64,000 nucleotides of DNA from Cladorrhinum sp. PSN259 (lineage: Eukaryota > Ascomycota > Sordariomycetes > Sordariales > Podosporaceae). Both the position numbers and the translations under genes were made by a program. The notes beneath the pieces were generated by a model. It searched no databases. It was not told where the DNA came from and worked only from the letters and a program-made list of their open reading frames with translations. The stretch covers positions 62,001-126,000 of the forward strand of contig MU867118.1 of the NCBI GenBank assembly GCA_033725935.1. The letters are read 5' to 3'. This document shows, piece by piece, positions 1 to 11,579 of this stretch. The stretch's first letter is position 1. Every line of letters starts with the position of its first letter.

Positions 1-115
1 GACACCCGCAACGCAACACCCACAACGCAAAATTCATGCACAACACCTAGTTTCCTCTCACTGAACCACGACCCTGAGCGAGCGCGGTTTCACCACTCTA
101 ATAACCTGCGCACAA

Positions 116-781
116 ATGTCATTCCCAAATATTTACACGCACCGCAAGGTTGCAGAGACATCGGCGAAATCGTGCGAGATCTGCTTCAAACCCAGCACCA
201 GCGTGCTCATCACCCAAGACAACAAGGACTGGTTCTACGTCTGTCCTGCACACCTCAAAGACAAGGGATTCTGCACACCCAAGATTGATCATGCCGCAAT
301 CGAAGCCCGCAAGAAGAAGGAGCTCGAGGACGAGATTGCGAGGGTGACGAAGGAATACGAGGAGAAGCAGAAGAAGAAGAAGGAGCAGAAGGAAACAAAA
401 GACGGCAAGGACGAAAAGGACAAGAACAAGGATAAGGATAAAGAAAAAGACAAGGATGGCAAAGATGATGAAAAGAAGACGGACGGCGACGACCAGGACA
501 AGACCAAGGCCGGGTCTCCGGCTGGCCAAGATGCGGCTACCTCTTCGGCAAACGAGGACGACGAGCCCCGCGTGTTCGAGCTGAAAGCGTGAGTTCTCTC
601 CACAGAATCTTGTCTGTCCCATAAGGGTTGCACATGCTGACGAGCTGAGGTGGTGTTGCGAGACAGAACATTTTACCAGCAGCGGATAAACAGAAAACGG
701 CAAGCCGAGATTGCAAAGCGAAACCGAGAGCGCCTTCAAAACCCAAACTACTTTCCGTCGGTGCCCAAGAATCTGCCGTGA
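116..781 (+). CDS. vfa1: VPS4-associated protein 1 (Vfa1)
   Basis: Two exons, 116-588 and 667-781, encode 195 residues. The intron has a GTGAGT donor, an internal GCTGAC branch-like site and a CAG acceptor; splicing joins the frame exactly. The N-terminus carries CxxC ...CxxH-type residues (CEICFKPS near residue 20, then CPAHL), a small treble-clef-like zinc site typical of Vfa1. The middle is a highly charged Lys/Glu/Asp-rich helix or coiled coil (about residues 60-135). The short second exon supplies the conserved tail with FYQQRI and the motif NPNYFPSVP, which closes Vfa1 proteins. In yeast Vfa1 binds the AAA ATPase Vps4 and acts at endosomes in ESCRT-III disassembly. The role here is inferred from the family; the exon structure is seen directly. 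Confidence 0.9.
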
Positions 782-3700
782 AGGAGCAGCTGGTGGCTGC
801 ATATATCTCCGACGGCGTGAACAATATCGACAGTTTAGCCACCGTTAGTCCGATAGGGCTGGACCTTGAGAGATCACACACCGAAAGAACCCAGCCGGAG
901 AGCACAACAAGCGATGCCAAGACAACAAAACTGCGCAGGCATCGCGCAAGGCCGACAACGAGACTCAACAACTCATCAACAACCTCGGTTGACGGACACA
1001 CCTTTCTGCACAACCTGGTGGCCCTCATTTCCCACAGAATACTGCAGTCATCATGACGGCTCCATCGCTTAACGCTGTCTGGCTGTCTTGGTGCTGTTGC
1101 ACAAGCACCAGACAGGCCGCCAACGGTTACACAGAGAAAATGGCGTATTAATAACACCCACACAACACAACGACAAGGGGTTGTGAGTGAGCAGTCGGAT
1201 AATCCACAACGATCCCCTCGCTCTTTTTGATCGCTACCAACGAACTCGGCAGGGCTGTTTCGCTCTCAAATCGGTTTGGCTTTGGCGTGGTGTGCCTTCA
1301 TGACCCAAGTCACTCAGTGGTGTGGGGGGCCACTCTGTGCACGCTCCTCGTACGACGGTACCATTCTTGTCAAACCATGGAACATTCCCCTGTTGGCGAT
1401 CCCCAGCCATGCCATACCACCCATACCATATGCCGTGACGGACGTACACTAGGGGCCAAGGAATAAGGGAGAGACGGGAGAGGACGGAAACGGACGGACG
1501 TGGGGTAGGGTAGGGTAGGGCAGGGTTGGGCTTTCTGTCCGGTCCTTGTGCGCAAATCATCTTTAGCTTGCTGTGGTGCTGCGCCGTTGGCTTGCTTCTT
1601 CTTGTCCTTACGCAGATCCTATCCTTTTTTACACCCACTATCAATTGCGGCGTGGATGTGCGGGAAGACCATGACGTGAAATTGGAGAGGGTTGCAACAG
1701 TTTTCTTGAATTGGAAACGCGTGAGAGGGGAAGATGATATGTAGAGCCGCAATTCGGACTAGATCATCATCATCATCATGTGTTTCGATGCGGGATCGGA
1801 GTGTTTTCTCGCGTGCTGCTGTGCCGTCGGTTTGCTTTTAAGCTCGATCACGATCCGATCATGTCAGAAAGGAAGGAGCAATCAGACACAACATTGGCAT
1901 TCGGATGCTCGGTTCGGGTTGGAAGGGGGAAAAGAAAGCGGACACCAGATCGTAAGCGATTTAATAGATGGTGATGATCAAGTTGCCATTATATGCAAAG
2001 CTCTTACCACTCTGCAGTCTTACCTACAGGACCAACAAACAACGCAGTTTCACGAGCGCACAAAAGACGCCATTCATCATCCCGTGGTGTGACGTGAGTA
2101 GAGGGGATGGGGAAGCATAATATATGCTACTCAAAATGTATTAGAATCCTCCGCCAAGACGAAAGCTGACTGCCGTCACTCCATATTAGATGCAGCCCAT
2201 CGTTAATGTGATTGTGACTTTGAGACTTGTGGGTGTGGTATGTGGCTGGCCGTTTTTCTGGTTGGGGCCGTTTTTTATTTGACGGGAGGATGCAGTAGGG
2301 CTGTCACAATTCCTTTCAGTCACAGTTGGAAGGTGTGATTCGGATAGATAACTGCAATATGAGAAAAGGCGTAAATCTGACAGTCTAACGATTTCTCCCA
2401 GGTTAAAAAAACGACTTCTGAGCCGGCTTATATAATCTAATGCTTAAACGCTTGTTAGCGCGGTACACGCCCCATTGGCACTTTCGGATGCCTATTTCAC
2501 TTGTTTATAGGCCTATTTAGCTTCTGTTAATGCATTCCTGACTCCTTTCTACACATGTTAGATATCCAGACAAGCTTCTAATAACCTTACGGTTTGGAAT
2601 TGATTGGCTTCCGTACCTTGTTTCTGTCCTTGGTTTTATGGGCAATGTACCGAACTAACAACCGTTGAAGTATTGGATTGTATCAGTCCGTCTTACTCTT
2701 TTCTCTCATTATCTCCATATTAGATCACGTTGATCACCAACAGGGGGGTTTACTCACTGCACTCCCTTTGCTATTATCACAAACCTAGATGAGCTTAATA
2801 TCGTGCCGTCACTCACTTTTTCCTCCCAGTTTTATCAAAACTCGGGTTTGTGTCTCCCACACCACAACCACGGCCTTCCACCGAAACAGGAACATCACAT
2901 ATGCACCAGAAGAAAAACATCCGATCAGTTCTACTGCATAAGGTAACATCAACCGAACAAAACAGAATATTGTATCTGATGCAGTTGAGCACACTCCACT
3001 GGTCACCACAAAAAGGACTAGTGCTTACTTTTTACATCTTCACTTGCGTCTGCCCTGTGACGACAAAGTATGACATCCCGCTTCTTACACGCTTAATCAC
3101 ATAGCACCACCGTAAACTCAGTTCCCGTCCCGTCGAACAGGTGGCTCATCTCACCACCGGCATACTGCAAGTGTGAGATCGAAAGTGTAATACATGTACA
3201 AAGAGTAGTGGTACGATCCGGCACCGACTCGGACCCGATGGATATCAGACGGATATTGCAGATCTGAATAGCATTTTTCCGGTTGCCAGCCGGGACTCGG
3301 ATACCCACTTGAAAGCAGCAGACAAGAAGAAATCAAGGCTGACAAGGTTGCAGAGCATCATGTGCGTGGCTTTGTAAACACTGCTTGCACCGGTACATGT
3401 ACATATGCAGTGAGCTTATTATGTGCGATTCATGCTGCTGAGGAATATTCCATAGAAGAACAAGATCTGCACTGCAGGTTAAATCAAAGGTATAAGGGAA
3501 GGGGTATGAGCTGCCTACTCTTTCCGGAAGGCGACAGGGTGTTTAAATATCCAGATATATTATAAACATTGAAAAAAGCTTTGTTTGAATAGGGGCTTGT
3601 CTTGAGTGTGATGATGATTTTGATATCGACATCTAGAAATTCCTTACTCAGAGAAACCTGTACGGTGTACGGATTCCAGTTGCCAGTCATTACAACTAGG

Positions 3701-4041
3701 ATTTAAAGATTTCTCAACTGTTATCATCATCAACACCCACAGATAGTCACACAAGTTTTAAATGCACTTGAGAGCTCCAAAGATGAGACTCTGTGCCAGC
3801 CGCCACCTTGCATATATCTAAACTTGTCTGCAAGCATGACAATCAGTAGACAGGAAATCTGGTGCAAACGGCATGATCATGCAACTCAAGCAAGGGTTGA
3901 TGAACAACCTCGTTTCATGAAACATCTAGCCGTCTGAGGGTGGTGTACATCGTCACACATTAAACACCGGGCATATTGGTGGCTTGCCAAGTTGCAACAT
4001 TGCGGCAAGCGTTGTGTTTTGAGGCAAGGTCTCGTACCTCA
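782..4041. other. Intergenic region, 3.3 kb, no gene recognised
   Basis: Only short ORFs without recognisable families occur here. The stretch separates the 3' end of vfa1 from the 3' end of yvh1. It holds a G-tract array near 1502-1530 and otherwise mixed, partly AT-rich sequence. Confidence 0.6.
1502..1530 (+). repeat. G-tract array (GGGTA)n, quadruplex candidate
   Basis: Six runs of at least three G, spaced by two bases (TA, TA, TA, CA, TT), lie on the + strand. The spacing fits an intramolecular G-quadruplex. The unit resembles but is not the fungal telomere repeat TTAGGG, and unique sequence lies on both sides. Confidence 0.7.
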
Positions 4042-5295
4042 TCAAAGATTCCCATCCTTTCTCTGCCCAGGCGGCATTCGTATCCCCAAAGCAGCCATCC
4101 TACTCGCAATATCCGCGGCCCCAGCAGCACCTTTCTGCTTCCCCCCTGTCTCCACTTTATCAACCTTGCTCTTTTGCAAACTGAAAGCAGGAGCAACCCA
4201 ATCCCCGCAACTACACTTGAACCCCTTCCACGAATACCTCCCTACCAACCCTCCACACTTTGCGTTGGGACAATTCAACCTCCCCTCCAACTCTCCTAGC
4301 TCCAAAGTCCCCCTCATCCAACTCAGCGCCTCGACAAAATGATGCGGGCAATCCCTCTCCTTCTCCTTCTCCTCGTTCCCTTTACCCATATGCGGCACAA
4401 CAAACGGCTCAGTAGCCAACACCCTCCTACACTTTTTACACCTCAAATCCCAAGCCTCCTCCAAATTATCCTTTTCCTTCCGCTTTGTTTCATCAACCTC
4501 CTCATCCTCAAACCGAATCCAATCTGGCGCCCTCCCAACAGCAGCAGCCATCTCAACCTCGCGTTTATAAACCCACCTCTGATATTTCGCCTCCTTTTCC
4601 ACCGCATCGTCACTCCCCGCCGGACATCCCATGTCCCACCACATCTCCAACTGCTCCATGAACCCCTCGTTAGGCTCAGCAATCGGTCTCGTCTGCCTGA
4701 CCCACTCCACCGCCTTGTTCACGGCATCCTTTGCTGTCGTGTTTGGATCAGACCTGCCAAATCGATGGGGATACTTCCAGAGCAAGTACGCAACGACCGC
4801 AGTGACGCTCCTTGACTTGCCCATGGCGCAGTGAACCACCACGGCTCCTCCTTTCCTAGTCTTGCCTTCATCCCCATTATTATTATCATCATCATCCCCG
4901 GGAAATGCTCCTCCGTTCAGACCCCTCTCGATAAACCGAACCATCGTGGGCATCAACACCAATATGTCAACATCCTCCATATCATCCACGTCCAAACTCA
5001 GATGCTCTTGCATCTCCTCGTAAACGGCATTATGCTCCCTCGCTTGTTCCCTCGCTTCCTCGCTCTCGATACCGTCTGCATCTTTCTTTAGCGGTAACTC
5101 GTATTTGATCACCGAAAGGATGTGCGTGATTTTGTGTTCTTTTATTAAGCGGGGTCTATTGATGCCGAAGATGCTGTCACCGTGAATGATATCCTTGTCA
5201 GCAAGATATAATCAAGAAGTAAGAGGGGTGTGTAGACGTTGAACGTACCCGCCCACATAGAGCTCATCATTGCCGTTTATTCTGTTTAATGCCAT
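4042..5295 (-). CDS. yvh1: Dual-specificity protein phosphatase Yvh1
   Basis: Two exons on the minus strand, 5249-5295 and 4042-5173, give 392 residues. Exon 1 encodes MALNRINGNDELYVG; the acceptor at 5174-5175 was chosen because it alone restores the family start (YVGGIF, then ITHILSVIKYELP) in phase. The phosphatase loop HCAMGKSRS (HCx5R) is intact, so Cys and Arg of catalysis are present. The C-terminal half has the Yvh1 zinc-binding domain: CKKC, later CPHHF, then CPNAKCGG and CSCGDW. Yvh1 acts in late 60S ribosome maturation (release of Mrt4) and needs mainly the zinc domain for this, which is known from yeast. A 12-residue Asp/Asn/Gly insert sits just before the catalytic loop. The gene is convergent with nothing close by. 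Confidence 0.93.
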
Positions 5296-6563
5296 TTTGC
5301 CCCTTTTCCTGCTGCCTTTGTAATCTGTTGATGTTGTTGTCAGTTTCCGAACTTTTTGGCAAACATCAACTTTTTTTTTGCCCCGCACTGCAGCAGCGAT
5401 CCGTGGCAGTTGGAGAAGGCCCGGAAACGCGGGGCAAAATTCACAGCCCACTGCCCCGCGCCACGGTGCGCCCGTCCGCCCTACAAGGTTTAGCGCAATA
5501 CTTGTAAGGCGGGGACCCTGAAAGTGGGGCATATATTTTCCTCCCAACATTCCGTGACTTCTCAACTGGGGCATCGGCTCCCTCCCGCACTATCTCCGCT
5601 GCCAAAATCCATGAATAGAATCAACAAAAATATTTTTAAACATTTCTTTCTTTATCATTCCTGCGTGCCAGTAATTCCTCCTGGTTCAGTGCAGTCAAAA
5701 ACTAGAACCAAAGATATAAACACAGATCCATTTCCTTTGAGGTTGGCTCTCCTCCCATTTGAGCAGCTACTTGGCTCTTCTCCTACTGATGAGGGTATCA
5801 TCCCACTCTACACTTTTCAACTCACATCCCTCCCATTCATGTCAACATGAAAAGGAACTTTTATATCAAACAACATACAAACAAGTAAATGCCACCAAGC
5901 ACCCAAATATCGCAATGCCAGTAGTGTATCCAAGATGAAGCTGTAAAAAAAAATAAAAAAAATAAAAAGCACAGAAAAAAAAAGAGTACAACATCTGCAC
6001 TCATCTTACCATATATCCTCTTCATCTCTGGCTCTCCATGAGAAGCAATGGATACAATCATGGCTCATGACCGCACCACCCAAAACCACGAGCTTATGCA
6101 AGCCTCGCAACCTTTCCATGACAGCCCTGGTGTCGGAAGACAACCAAGGTCCGACAACGTGCTAGCTGCATCCGCGCTATCCTCCATCCGACCACGAAGT
6201 GCTTGATATACGCCTCTATGACCAGGACTGGCAGTTGTGTGGGTGTGACCCACCATGTCAAGGCTGACTGCAGTTGACATGCGCACACTCTGAATGGATG
6301 GCGATTCCCCAATCAGCCTTCGGAAGATACACCCCAGAAGCGCAAACCGTGGTTTAGCTGTCATGGCTCTGCTATATCACGCATTCGCCCGCCCCGACTT
6401 GGCTCCGCAGGTCATTCACTCTGCCTTGATCTTGATGCATCGTTTCAGGGAATAATGCGGGTCTGAAGGGCAGCCACCATGCTTGAGTGTGGAAAGTCGT
6501 CAGCAGCTTGCCACCCACCCTACTCCGAGCTTCGCAGAGTCCCATCACCACCGAGCATCATCC
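5296..6563. other. Intergenic region between yvh1 and a C2H2 gene
   Basis: About 1.3 kb lies between the 5' end of yvh1 and the 3' end of the zinc-finger gene. It contains A/T homopolymer tracts around 5945-5985 and no ORF that I recognise. Confidence 0.6.
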
Positions 6564-8618
6564 TCATCTGCCCATGGGAACTGGCTCCTCCTCAATCATG
6601 CAAGCATTCTCGAGCATGTTGGTCCACTTCCCACTCGTGCCAGCGTGACTGTGCTTCAAGTGTTGACGGAAATGATCTGCCCTGAAAAACTTCTTGCTGG
6701 CATTGCACTCGCGAAACTTGTGCACGTCCTGGAGATGGCGAGCTCGCTTCTCCCAATCATCCTCGCTCACCGTAGCATTGGGTCCATTGCGTCCAAACTC
6801 TTTCCCGCAATACCCACAAGTGTCAGCTTCACCTGGCGTCGTAGTGCTGTCATGGAAGGCCCGGCCATACCCCGTCAACGCTGAACACGACCACGAGTGA
6901 CGACGGACATGGAGGCTGTTCTGGTGACGTTCAGCCTCATTTTTGTTTTTGAAGCGGTTGCCGCAGAATGAGCACTCATATTGCTTTTCCGCTTCGTGAA
7001 CCCTGGTTAAATGGTCAGCTTACAATGTTGCACACGACGAACCGCATTCATGACACAAACATACCGTAGCTCATCTTCCGTCTCAAACTTCTTGGGCTTT
7101 TTGGGACAGCACTCGCACATGTAGGGACCCCTCAATTTGGCCCCCAAGGCGCTGCTGGCAGCTGGGTTCTTGGGGATCTCGGCAAGTTTCCTCGGTGAGA
7201 CCATTGCCCCTCTTGCCATTACTGGATGCTGCGCCGCCCCTGCCGCTGACCTTCCCATACTCATTGCGATTGCCGACCTTGGCGCACAAGAAGCCAGAGA
7301 TGTACCAAACGGACTGGGGCTGCTTCCGTTGTTCATTGGATCAGTTGGTGACAGGCCGCCGCCGGGGCTCAGCCCAGTTGGTGAACGTCGTGTAAAAGTG
7401 ATTCCACCCGGTGTTAGCTGGCTGCTGTAGCTTCCATTCCGGCAGCCGGGGGAAATACCTCCCGCAGAGGACCCCTGGGTCATGGACAATAATCTCGGCG
7501 TTGGTGATCCTCTCCCGGCGGGTCCGTCCCTGCTTCTCATCATACCAAGTTGATCATCACTGGGTGGTGAAGATGCGCGACGCTTCTGCCCTGGTTGGTA
7601 TCCATCACGATCCCTCCATTGGTCTTCAATGTTGAGACTCCGCATTCCTCTTGTCTCCTCCATGGGAAAGCCGTCCTCGTCCTCTCGCCCATCATAACTG
7701 TGCATAGCGATTGATCCCTCGCTTTCCGCTACCGAGTGCGTGCTAAGTAATCTCTGCGTGCGCGGCAACGGTGACCGGTCCGAGTCAATGCTGTCTGTGG
7801 CGCTCACTGGTGATCGATAGTCCATCGGACCTGTAACGCGGTGACTGAACGGTATGCTACCAGGAGAAGTGGCAGGCATGAGTGCCGGAGATCGGGGGTA
7901 AGCAGACTGCATGTCAAGGAATGATTGCTTGCTCCTCTGCGGCAGAGACAGGTTTGTGAGCTGCGCATGGTGTGCGCGGGGAGCAGGGAAGCCGTTGATG
8001 GATGCGCTGAGACCTGACGGCCTCGGCGCCGGCCTGTTAAGCTTGCTAAGCATGCCATTGTCGATGGAGGAATCGGGACGGAAACTCTTCATGGTCTGGC
8101 CAAAAGATGGCGAGAAGCTGGGAGACCTAATTGCTCTCGAATGTTAGCAGAGCATCCTTATTCTCTACAGCGCCTTTAATCCAAACAAACCTGTGAGACT
8201 CAAAACTTGAGTATCCCTCGTCACGAATATCACTTCGAGCCGGCCAGTGACGTCGCCCTGAACTCGCACTCAATCCTAACGCACTATCTGGGCTGCCAAA
8301 ATCGTCCCTCCGCATGTGATGTTCTCGCATCCGCTCCTTCATGTGCAGTTCCTGGTCTATTGGGCCGGCGATTGGAGGCAGACGTGGTGGAGGGAGCGGT
8401 GGAGGCGCCCGGATCGCATAGTCGCTTGGTTGTTCACGAATTGACATGGGACGAGATCCGGCTGAGGGAGAGAGGTTGTCGTTGTTGAAATGTGATAAAG
8501 ATGCAAAAGGTCTCTGAGGATGGAAGCCATGGTCGCGACCTGATAAAGGGGGCGGTGGTTCGTTGCTCATCGTGTCTCGATACGGACCCCGCGAGGGTGC
8601 TTGGATGGGCATCGCCAT
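6564..8618 (-). CDS. C2H2 zinc-finger protein (putative transcription factor)
   Basis: Three exons on the minus strand, 8191-8618, 7065-8126 and 6564-7002, encode 642 residues. Both introns have GT..AG ends and preserve the frame; the second (62 nt) has an AGCTGAC branch-like site. The first ~480 residues are Pro/Ser/Arg-rich and disordered. The C-terminus holds the finger block: CECCPKKPKKF, then a classical finger CSFCG...H..SLH split by the second intron, then HSWSC, CGYCGKEF...H..VH and a last segment ending FRQHLKHSHAG. This finger arrangement is a recurring family of uncharacterised fungal C2H2 proteins. DNA binding in the nucleus is inferred. The start ATG at 8616-8618 sits in CACAATGG context. 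About 6 kb of gene-free DNA lies upstream, which hints at complex regulation. Confidence 0.85.
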
Positions 8619-9890
8619 TGTGTCGTCGTTGTGGTCGTTGATTCGATCCCGAGGTTGGCAAGGTAAACAAGGTCGAGCTCAGGGGCAAGACTATCTTTTC
8701 TTCTGTTCAATGACGTCCTCGGTCGATAAGCATTCAGCGCGCACGGCAGCTGAACGTTGGTTCCTGCAACCAAGGCGACTCGACACCTCAGCCTCGCCAC
8801 CAGCACCGGTTGCTGAAATGCAGTAGCTCTGGATCACGAGGCAGCTGAGCCAAGTTCCAGTGAAGAAACAGGGAAACGATTATTATTTCCAACCGAAACT
8901 GGGAGTGCCAATTGTTCAGCTTTTCCCACTTTTCACAAGCGTCGAGAGGTCGGTCTTGCCGACGCACGACAATGCAGGTAGGCAGGCAGGACACTTCGGG
9001 GTTTGGAGGGTCTGGAGGGTTTCGAGGAACCGGTGCAATTGGTGCTTGCTTGCAACAACTCGCAATATTGGAAACGGAAAGGGGTGTGGGATAAAATATA
9101 AAATAAAAATAAATCATGAAAGAGAGAGGGGGGAGGGAGTGGGAGTTGAGTGTAAGAAAGAAGAAAAAAGGCGGATGTTGCCTCGCCGCTACTACTACGG
9201 TATGTAAATGTATGTAATGTACAGAGACAGTCCAGTCTGTCTTCTTTTTTGCTGCCGTTGCTGCTTTGCTTCTTTTGCCCGGTGCTTTTTCCAGTTCCAA
9301 ATGCCTGAAGAAGAGAGAGGGGCCGACCAGGTCACTGGTAGTGTACAGGTACCTTGTCCTCTTCCTCCTCCTCCTCTTTCTTGCTCCTTGCTCCTTCCCC
9401 CAGGGCAGGGCTGTACTGCAAGTACGTGTAGGAGAAGGCGCGCGCTGATGAGGAAATTGTGCCTTGGGCCCCTCTGAGCCAGTGCCCGGGCGGTAGGTGG
9501 GGAGTGGGTGCCAATGCCAAGAAAATCCAGGGTTCTTCGGTAGTGTCAGTATCTCCGCAGGCGTCGGACGGTTTGGCGCGATGGCGAGTCGGGTGGAAGG
9601 CTCAGCCCAGAAGAAGGTGGATCCTGTCCAAAGAACACACTGGACACTTTTTATCGTGTCTGTCAAATGAGCTTTCCTCCATTGTCTGTGGTTCCTTCTT
9701 GCTCCAGCTTGACTCTGAAGCATACGGCAGGCATCTGTTTCTGCAGGGAAGAGGAAGGGGATGAGAGAGAGAAATCAATGTTACAGTGCGTGCTGCATCA
9801 CAGCAGCAGCATCCTGCAGAAGCGCTTTCTACTCTCCAGGCGGCATCTGCAATGCTGCATTCTGCTGTCCAGTATTATTTGCAAGGCAGG

Positions 9891-9946
9891 TTGCGTTGCG
9901 TTGCTTTGCGTTGCGTTGCGTTGCATCCATCCATCCATCCATCCAT
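9891..9946. repeat. Adjacent tandem repeats (TTGCG)n and (ATCC)n
   Basis: Seven imperfect copies of TTGCG (one unit reads TTGCT) run directly into about five copies of ATCC. The two microsatellites are contiguous. Confidence 0.85.
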
Positions 9947-11552
9947 GATCCTGCTTGCTTAGGTTGCTTGCTGCAGTCTGCAGAGGGAATTAGGAATATT
10001 ACTCGGTTGGCAGCAGCAGTTGAGTTCTCCGTGCAGTGCTCACCACCCCCAACCCAAATGGATCTCTCATTGCTTATGTTCCCGTACATTTTTTATAATT
10101 TATTTTTTGTTTTGCTGTCAGCGGTGAGTGTGCCACTCGGTTGGTAGCTTGGATCAAAGGTGGTGATGCAGCGATCCGGTTCCTCGCGTCAAAGATGGGT
10201 CTAAGCCGAAAAAAAAGAAACTACGAGATGGGTCCTGGCAATGAAACTAATGTGCCTCGACAAGATGGGCAAGGGATTTGTCTTGTCGAGGTTTGAGGTG
10301 ACTTGCTTTTGTTACTCAAAAAAGGGTGTCTGGATGGCGTCAAGGAAACACAGCAAGGGTCTCCCGCCCCCCTGACACGCCTGGTTCCGCTGCTGCTGCT
10401 ACTGTCGCCCTGCTGGGCAAAATGATGGAAACAGTCACTCCTCCTCCTTCTCTCCGTCCCGTCTTGGAAATGTATCTCCCAAAGTACTCTGCTAACTATT
10501 ATTTGGACAGCCAGATGGCGCATTAAGTGTTGGATCCTGCCTTGCATGTTGGAGGAGTACTCCGATCCTTGGGATCATCCTGACTGGAACGCCCTGGAAG
10601 GAAAAACGGTCGGCCACTGGCACCCCCTGTCCTGCGGAGGAAAGTGGGAGGGTGGAGAGAGAAGTGGAAGAAGAGGGGAGGGGAGTGAGGCCCTACGAGG
10701 AAATCGAGTTAGCGTCTCAGTGCTGTTTCTCCTCCTCGCTGTTGATGATGATGACCGAGGAATGCCCGTCGGATTCTTCCATATATCCAAGATCAGCCCT
10801 ATTTGATGAAGAGGACAAGACTAACCCCTTTGGACTCGATTGTCCAGAAATTCCCGAAGTCAGCTTGTCCCGCACTCGGGTTTCCAAACTCGGCAATGTC
10901 GACAGAGCGAAACGTTGTTGCTGATCGACACGGATGGACGGCCAGCAATAAGGACGGAATTACGGCCGCCTTCCAAGCAATTGCCAACCTCACCTCATCA
11001 ACACCAGCATCAGCTGAACGCAGTGCATGTCTCCCCACCTACCGCACTCGGAAAGACACACCGTTTTAGCTGCTGACGACGACGCGGGGCATCGGCAGGG
11101 GCACTCTTGGGTCTGCCTGCCGGACACCTGCTGGATGTGTTCAATTATCCTCCTATTTGGGGGCCATCTCTCATGATTCTGCACGCAATAGCTGGTCCCT
11201 CACCGCCCTCACCGCCATCTTCCAGCTCCCCCAACTCAGCTCCCGAGTACAGAGATTACCTACAAAAGGCACAGCATTTTCCAAACCATTTGGTTACTTT
11301 TTTGCCACAGCGGGACGGATCGTATAGAGACCCAGTGATCGATCTGTACAAGATTGAAGAAACAGAATAAAAACAAACCAAACGAGCGCTTACTCATGCC
11401 TGTCATCTCATTCCGACGCCATGCTATCCGACGAATTTCGGGCGCTATTACTTGTGCCTACACGGGGCATTGTGTTACCTGATGGGATCTGTTCTAGTTT
11501 CCATGTCTCACCGTATCTCTCGGCGTCCGCACAGAAACACACTGTGATGGAT

Positions 11553-11579
11553 GCACAATCACACAATCACACAATCACG
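11553..11579. repeat. Short tandem repeat (CACAAT)n-like
   Basis: Three to four imperfect copies of an 8-mer of the form ACACAATC occur in tandem in non-coding DNA. Confidence 0.6.

Noticed and set aside
119..802. 227-codon ORF antisense to vfa1
   Set aside because: Long Leu/Val runs come from reading the Lys/Glu-rich vfa1 codons backwards.
1502..1530. Telomere or subtelomere end
   Set aside because: The unit is GGGTA, not the fungal TTAGGG array; it is only about 30 bp and is followed by ordinary unique sequence and conserved genes.
8788..9723. 311-codon minus-strand ORF upstream of the C2H2 gene
   Set aside because: The translation is low-complexity, rich in Pro, Phe and Arg runs, and passes through pyrimidine tracts. 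No domain is visible; it is most likely leader or promoter sequence.
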